This document shows positions 14,466 to 17,360 of a DNA stretch of 17,360 nucleotides, in pieces. Under the pieces are notes generated by a model. The model was not told the origin of the DNA. It saw nothing but the letters and a program-made list of their open reading frames with translations, and searched no databases. Position 1 is the first letter of the stretch, and every line of letters begins with the position of its first letter. This DNA comes from an uncultured Cetobacterium sp. (GTDB lineage: Bacteria; Fusobacteriota; Fusobacteriia; Fusobacteriales; Fusobacteriaceae). Where the stretch lies: assembly GCA_900766645.1 (NCBI GenBank), contig CAAFWD010000174.1:1-17360 (forward strand). Reading direction: 5' to 3'. The translations under genes were made by a program, and so were the position numbers.

Positions 14466-15081
14466 TGCTTATATTTTTTTAAATGGAGAATTTTCTGAAA
14501 ATATTAATTTTTATAATTCTCTCAATATTAAACATCTATTTTGTGCCGATGGTGGTGCTAAAAAAGCTATGCAACTTGGAATTATCCCTAAAGAAGTCTG
14601 GGGAGACTTTGATTCTTTAGATGACTCTGATCTTCAATGGTTAAAAAAAAATAATGTTACTCTAAATAAATTTAATGCTGATAAAGACTTTACCGATGGG
14701 GAACTTCTTATCCAATATGTTTCAACTTTAAATTATGAAAAAATCTATATATTAGGAGGAACTGGAGGAAGAATAGACCATGAACTAACAAATCTTAACT
14801 TGTGTTTTAAATATCCTAAAATTATTTTTAAAACAGAAAAAGAAGATATTTTTCCAATTAATTTTAACCATATATTTGAGAGCTTAGTACAATATACCGT
14901 ATCTTTCATTCCCTTTTCAGATCAAGTAACAAATCTTACTTTAAATGGATTCAAATATCCTCTGAAAAATTTTCTTCTTAATAGAGGGGATTCTATCTGT
15001 ATAAGCAATATTATTACAGATAAAAATGCACAAATAGAATTTGAATCTGGAAAAATACTATGTATTCTAAATTCTCGTTGA
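14455..15081 (+). CDS. thiN: Thiamin pyrophosphokinase (thiamine diphosphokinase)
   Basis: The enzyme transfers pyrophosphate from ATP to thiamin to make thiamin diphosphate, a salvage route in the cytosol. The 208 residues match the bacterial family. Conserved acidic and glycine motifs are all present: ADGGAKKAMQLG (31-42), GDFDS (50-54), NADKDFTDGELL (74-85) and LGGTGGRIDHELTN (100-113). The C-terminal beta domain contains LTLNGFKYPL (161-170), typical of the thiamin-binding end. The start is one of two adjacent ATGs (14455 or 14458), inside the last codons of the preceding nuclease-like gene. No clear SD is seen, so translation probably depends on coupling. No thiamin-pyrophosphate riboswitch is visible. 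A terminator is not evident after it. Confidence 0.93.
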   Translation: MMTNAYIFLNGEFSENINFYNSLNIKHLFCADGGAKKAMQLGIIPKEVWGDFDSLDDSDLQWLKKNNVTLNKFNADKDFTDGELLIQYVSTLNYEKIYILGGTGGRIDHELTNLNLCFKYPKIIFKTEKEDIFPINFNHIFESLVQYTVSFIPFSDQVTNLTLNGFKYPLKNFLLNRGDSICISNIITDKNAQIEFESGKILCILNSR

Positions 15082-15121
15082 CTTTTTCTTTTAAATACTG
15101 TAGGCTATTTGATAGTATAAA
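15078..15121 (+). promoter_or_regulatory. Possible promoter region for the uracil permease
   Basis: TTGACT (15078-15083) is a good -35 match but is followed at 17 bp only by a weak TAGGCT. TATAAA (15116-15121) is a good -10 match but lacks a convincing -35. The TTGACT overlaps the thiN stop codon. Some element here probably starts uraA transcription. The exact promoter is uncertain, and no PyrR-type site was recognised. Confidence 0.3.
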
Positions 15122-15142
15122 AATTTATGGAGGATTTTATTA

Positions 15143-16384
15143 ATGAACAATTTATCTACTAAAGGTAAGCTTGTATTGGGAATACAGCACGTTCTTGCTA
15201 TGTTTGGAGCAACTGTGCTAGTTCCATTTTTAACTGGGTTAAACCCTTCTGTTGCACTTCTATCCGCTGGAGTTGGAACTCTTTTATTCCACCTTTGTAC
15301 TAAAGGTATAGTTCCTGTTTTCTTAGGTTCATCATTTGCTTTTATTGGAGCTCTTGCTCTTGTTCTTAAAGAAGAGGGAATTGCTGCTGTAAAAGGAGGA
15401 GTTATTTCAGCTGGACTTGTTTATGTCTTTATGTCTTATATGATTAGAGTTTTTGGTGTTGAAAAGATCAAATCATTTTTCCCACCTGTAGTTGTTGGTC
15501 CGATCATTATGGTTATTGGTCTTAGATTAAGTCCTGTTGCTTTATCTATGGCTGGATATTCTAATGGACATTTTGATATAAAAAGCCTTATTGTTGCTCT
15601 TGTTGTAGTTATCTCTATGATCTCTATAACAATTCTTGAAAAATCTTTTTTCAGACTTGTTCCCATTCTGATTTCAGTTATTTTAGGGTATATCACTGCT
15701 ACTCTTCTTGGACTTGTTGATTTTACTCCTATAGTTAATGCTAGTTGGATTGGATTCTCTGAAGGTGCACTGAGAGATTTAACAACTATTCCTAAGTTTT
15801 CTTTAACTTCAATTCTTGCTATTGCACCAATTGCTCTTGTTGTATTTATCGAGCATATTGGAGATATTACAACTAATGGTGCTGTTGTTGGAAAAGACTT
15901 CTTTAAAAATCCAGGAATTTCAAGAACTCTTCTTGGTGATGGAGTTGCTACTATTGCTGCAGGTCTTATTGGGGGACCAGCTAACACTACTTATGGAGAA
16001 AATACTGGAGTTCTTGCTGTAACTAAAGTTTACGACCCAGCTATTTTAAGAATAGCAGCTTGTTATGCTATTGTTTTAAGTTTTATTGGAAAATTTGGAG
16101 TTATTCTTCAAACTATACCTACTCCTGTTATGGGAGGAGTTTCTATTATACTATTTGGTATGATCGCTTCTGTTGGGGTAAGAACTGTTGTAGATGCTGA
16201 ACTTGATTTTTCTCACTCTAGAAATCTTTTAATAGCATCTCTTATATTTGTTTTAGGAATAGCTATTGATAATATAGTTATCTGGAAAAGTGTTTCTCTT
16301 TCTGGTTTAGCTATTGCAGCTTTAATTGGTGTAACTTTAAATAAAATTTTACCTAATGATAAATTAAGTACAGAAAATAACTAA
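15143..16384 (+). CDS. uraA: Uracil permease (NCS2 / nucleobase-cation symporter family)
   Basis: This 413-residue inner-membrane protein has many hydrophobic segments, consistent with the 14-segment fold of UraA-type proton symporters. The N-terminal GIQHVLAMFGATVLVPFL (13-30) is a strong family signature. The substrate-binding region shows VVFIEHIGDITTNGAVVGKD (Glu237) and GGPANTTYGENTGVLAVTKV (Glu286), matching the two essential glutamates of E. coli UraA. E. coli His245 is replaced by Asp241, as I recall from Firmicute uracil permeases. Uracil is the most likely substrate; xanthine or uric acid transporters of the family differ in these motifs. The SD TGGAGG lies about 7 bp before the ATG. 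No pyrimidine genes are adjacent, and a terminator follows, so it is likely a single-gene unit. Confidence 0.93.
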   Translation: MNNLSTKGKLVLGIQHVLAMFGATVLVPFLTGLNPSVALLSAGVGTLLFHLCTKGIVPVFLGSSFAFIGALALVLKEEGIAAVKGGVISAGLVYVFMSYMIRVFGVEKIKSFFPPVVVGPIIMVIGLRLSPVALSMAGYSNGHFDIKSLIVALVVVISMISITILEKSFFRLVPILISVILGYITATLLGLVDFTPIVNASWIGFSEGALRDLTTIPKFSLTSILAIAPIALVVFIEHIGDITTNGAVVGKDFFKNPGISRTLLGDGVATIAAGLIGGPANTTYGENTGVLAVTKVYDPAILRIAACYAIVLSFIGKFGVILQTIPTPVMGGVSIILFGMIASVGVRTVVDAELDFSHSRNLLIASLIFVLGIAIDNIVIWKSVSLSGLAIAALIGVTLNKILPNDKLSTENN

Positions 16385-16396
16385 ATAAAATTCTTA

Positions 16397-16427
16397 AAAA
16401 AATAGGATGCTTTGCTTCCTATTTTTT
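16397..16427 (+). terminator. Rho-independent terminator after uraA
   Basis: AAAAAATAGGA (16397-16407) pairs perfectly with TCCTATTTTTT (16417-16427). Within the loop a GC/GC pairing can add two more pairs. T-rich DNA continues downstream. The A-rich left arm would also give a U-rich tail on the minus strand, so it may be bidirectional. Confidence 0.9.
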
Positions 16428-16461
16428 ATTTTTTATTGTAATATATTAAATATACTCTAAT

Positions 16462-16468
16462 GGGGAGG
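16462..16468 (+). promoter_or_regulatory. Ribosome binding site for the long pepF start (GTG 16476)
   Basis: GGGGAGG lies 7 bp before GTG 16476. An ATG at 16474 in another frame runs at once into TGA, so it cannot be a coding start and the GTG is the first usable codon. Confidence 0.6.
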
Positions 16469-16475
16469 TTTAAAT

Positions 16476-17360
16476 GTGAAAAAGTTTTTATTATTTGCAA
16501 TTATTGCCAATCTTGGATTTATTGGAAAATATTTTTATGAAACAAAGAAAACCCCTTTCAATAAAGTAATTAATTCTGAACAGAAAACTACTTCAAAGAA
16601 CAAAACTGATATAACTATGAAAGAAAATAAGGAGGTTACAAATATGATTAAAAATAGAGATGAAATAGATTCTAAATATAAATGGAACTTAGATGAAATA
16701 TATCCTAACTGGGAAAGTTGGAATATGGATCTCGATAAATTTAACTCTTTATCTTTAGAGATCCAAAACTACAAAGGACAACTTTCAAATAATTCTGAGA
16801 CTTTCTCTAAGTTTATTGCTTTAGAAGAAAATATATCTAGACTTTTAGATAAACTTTATCTTTATCCATATTTAAAAAGAGATTTAAATTCTAACGATGA
16901 AGAATCTTCTATAAAATTACAAGAAATTGAAAGCATCTATTCAAAATATGCAATATCTGTTTCATGGATCACTCCTGAAATTTTACAAATTCCTAAAGAA
17001 ACTATGATTGAATGGATTAATACAACTCCATCTTTAGAGTCTAATAGATTCCCGTTAATGGAAACTTACAGACTCCAAGAGCATGTTTTAACTGCTGACA
17101 AAGAAAGACTTTTATCTTACTTTGGACAATATTTAGGTGTTCCATCTGATATTTATAGTGAACTTTCAACATCTGATATTCAATGGGAAAATATAGAACT
17201 TTCAAATGGAGAAACTGTTACGATTACTAATGCAATGTATTCAAAAATTGTTTCAACCAATAGAAACCAAGAGGATAGAAAGAAAGCTTTTGAGGCACTT
17301 TATAACTCTTTCAACACTAATAAAAATACTTATGCCTCAATATATAAAAGTATTTTACAA
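16476..17360 (+). CDS. pepF: Oligoendopeptidase F (M3 family), N-terminal part, with a membrane-anchor-like extension
   Basis: Oligoendopeptidase F is a zinc metallopeptidase that cleaves short peptides. 295 codons are visible and the gene runs off the window, so the HExxH zinc motif is not seen. The family N-terminus is clear from residue 57: MIKNRDEIDSKYKWNLDEIY, followed by helical PepF stretches such as LDKLYLYPYLKRDL and FPLMETYRLQEH. Ahead of it is an in-frame extension from GTG 16476: MKK, a hydrophobic segment (about 4-20, FLLFAIIANLGFIGKYF) without a lipobox Cys, then a polar Lys/Asn/Thr-rich linker (22-56). ATG 16644 has its own strong SD (AAGGAGG, 16629-16635) and would give the usual cytosolic form. 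I give the longer frame; both starts are credible. It lies downstream of the uraA terminator, probably with its own promoter. Confidence 0.88.
   Translation, partial: MKKFLLFAIIANLGFIGKYFYETKKTPFNKVINSEQKTTSKNKTDITMKENKEVTNMIKNRDEIDSKYKWNLDEIYPNWESWNMDLDKFNSLSLEIQNYKGQLSNNSETFSKFIALEENISRLLDKLYLYPYLKRDLNSNDEESSIKLQEIESIYSKYAISVSWITPEILQIPKETMIEWINTTPSLESNRFPLMETYRLQEHVLTADKERLLSYFGQYLGVPSDIYSELSTSDIQWENIELSNGETVTITNAMYSKIVSTNRNQEDRKKAFEALYNSFNTNKNTYASIYKSILQ
16629..16635 (+). promoter_or_regulatory. Internal ribosome binding site for the short pepF form (ATG 16644)
   Basis: AAGGAGG is a near-perfect SD 8 bp before ATG 16644, which lies at the usual family N-terminus. The SD encodes Lys52-Glu53-Val54 of the longer frame. 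It could serve alone or alongside the upstream GTG. Confidence 0.6.

Noticed and set aside
15096..15115. Small imperfect hairpin (TACTGT / ATAGTA) upstream of uraA as a possible PyrR or riboswitch element
   Set aside because: Only six pairs including a wobble, no match to the PyrR-binding sequence I know, and no terminator partner between it and uraA.
15436..15987. A 183-codon open frame on the minus strand opposite uraA
   Set aside because: It lies wholly antisense to a well-supported membrane transporter gene. Its composition looks like the complement of a regular codon pattern, and I recognised no start signal or protein family. It is best explained as a shadow of uraA.

Overview
The window is a contiguous, ordinary-looking chromosomal segment of a low-GC bacterium. 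Every gene lies on the + strand. Arg is almost always AGA, codon third positions are A/T-rich, Shine-Dalgarno (SD) sequences are strong (AGGAGG type), and Rho-independent terminators are common. The gene set combines a Gram-negative trait (gmhA, for the ADP-heptose of lipopolysaccharide) with proteins of Clostridium/Bacillus flavour (the uracil permease, the lon-engB pairing). That combination, with the base composition, points to Fusobacteriota (Fusobacterium or Cetobacterium-like). This is inference from gene content and codon use, not from a database match.

Layout. (1) 1-3114: the 3' end of infB, then rbfA and recJ, packed with 3-9 bp gaps and ending in a hairpin over the recJ stop codon. 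(2) 3145-12032: a protein-quality-control and translation block, tig | clpP-clpX-lon-engB-valS. A strong hairpin separates tig from clpP, and the five genes from clpP to valS are spaced 10-17 bp apart, so they probably form one operon, closed by a terminator after valS. (3) 12060-13605: a LysR-type regulator and gmhA, ended by a strong terminator. (4) 13617-15081: an exported endonuclease/exonuclease/phosphatase-family protein overlapping thiN (thiamin pyrophosphokinase). (5) 15143-16427: a uracil permease with its own terminator. (6) 16476-end: the start of an oligoendopeptidase F gene that runs off the window.

How the parts work together. Trigger factor folds nascent chains, ClpXP and Lon degrade failed or regulatory proteins, EngB assembles the 50S subunit, RbfA matures the 30S subunit, IF2 starts translation and ValS charges tRNA-Val. 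The first 12 kb is therefore almost entirely protein synthesis and turnover, with RecJ as the DNA-repair exception. The right third is metabolic and envelope-related.

I do not see a convincing novel multi-gene system. The points most worth a second look are an in-frame membrane-anchor extension on PepF with two good SD/start pairs, a 9-13-9 inverted repeat just upstream of clpP, terminators sitting directly against the next gene's SD with little or no room for a promoter, and the overlap of an exported nuclease-like gene with thiN. No gene-free stretch exceeds about 125 bp, and I saw no tRNA, rRNA, CRISPR array, insertion sequence or known riboswitch.
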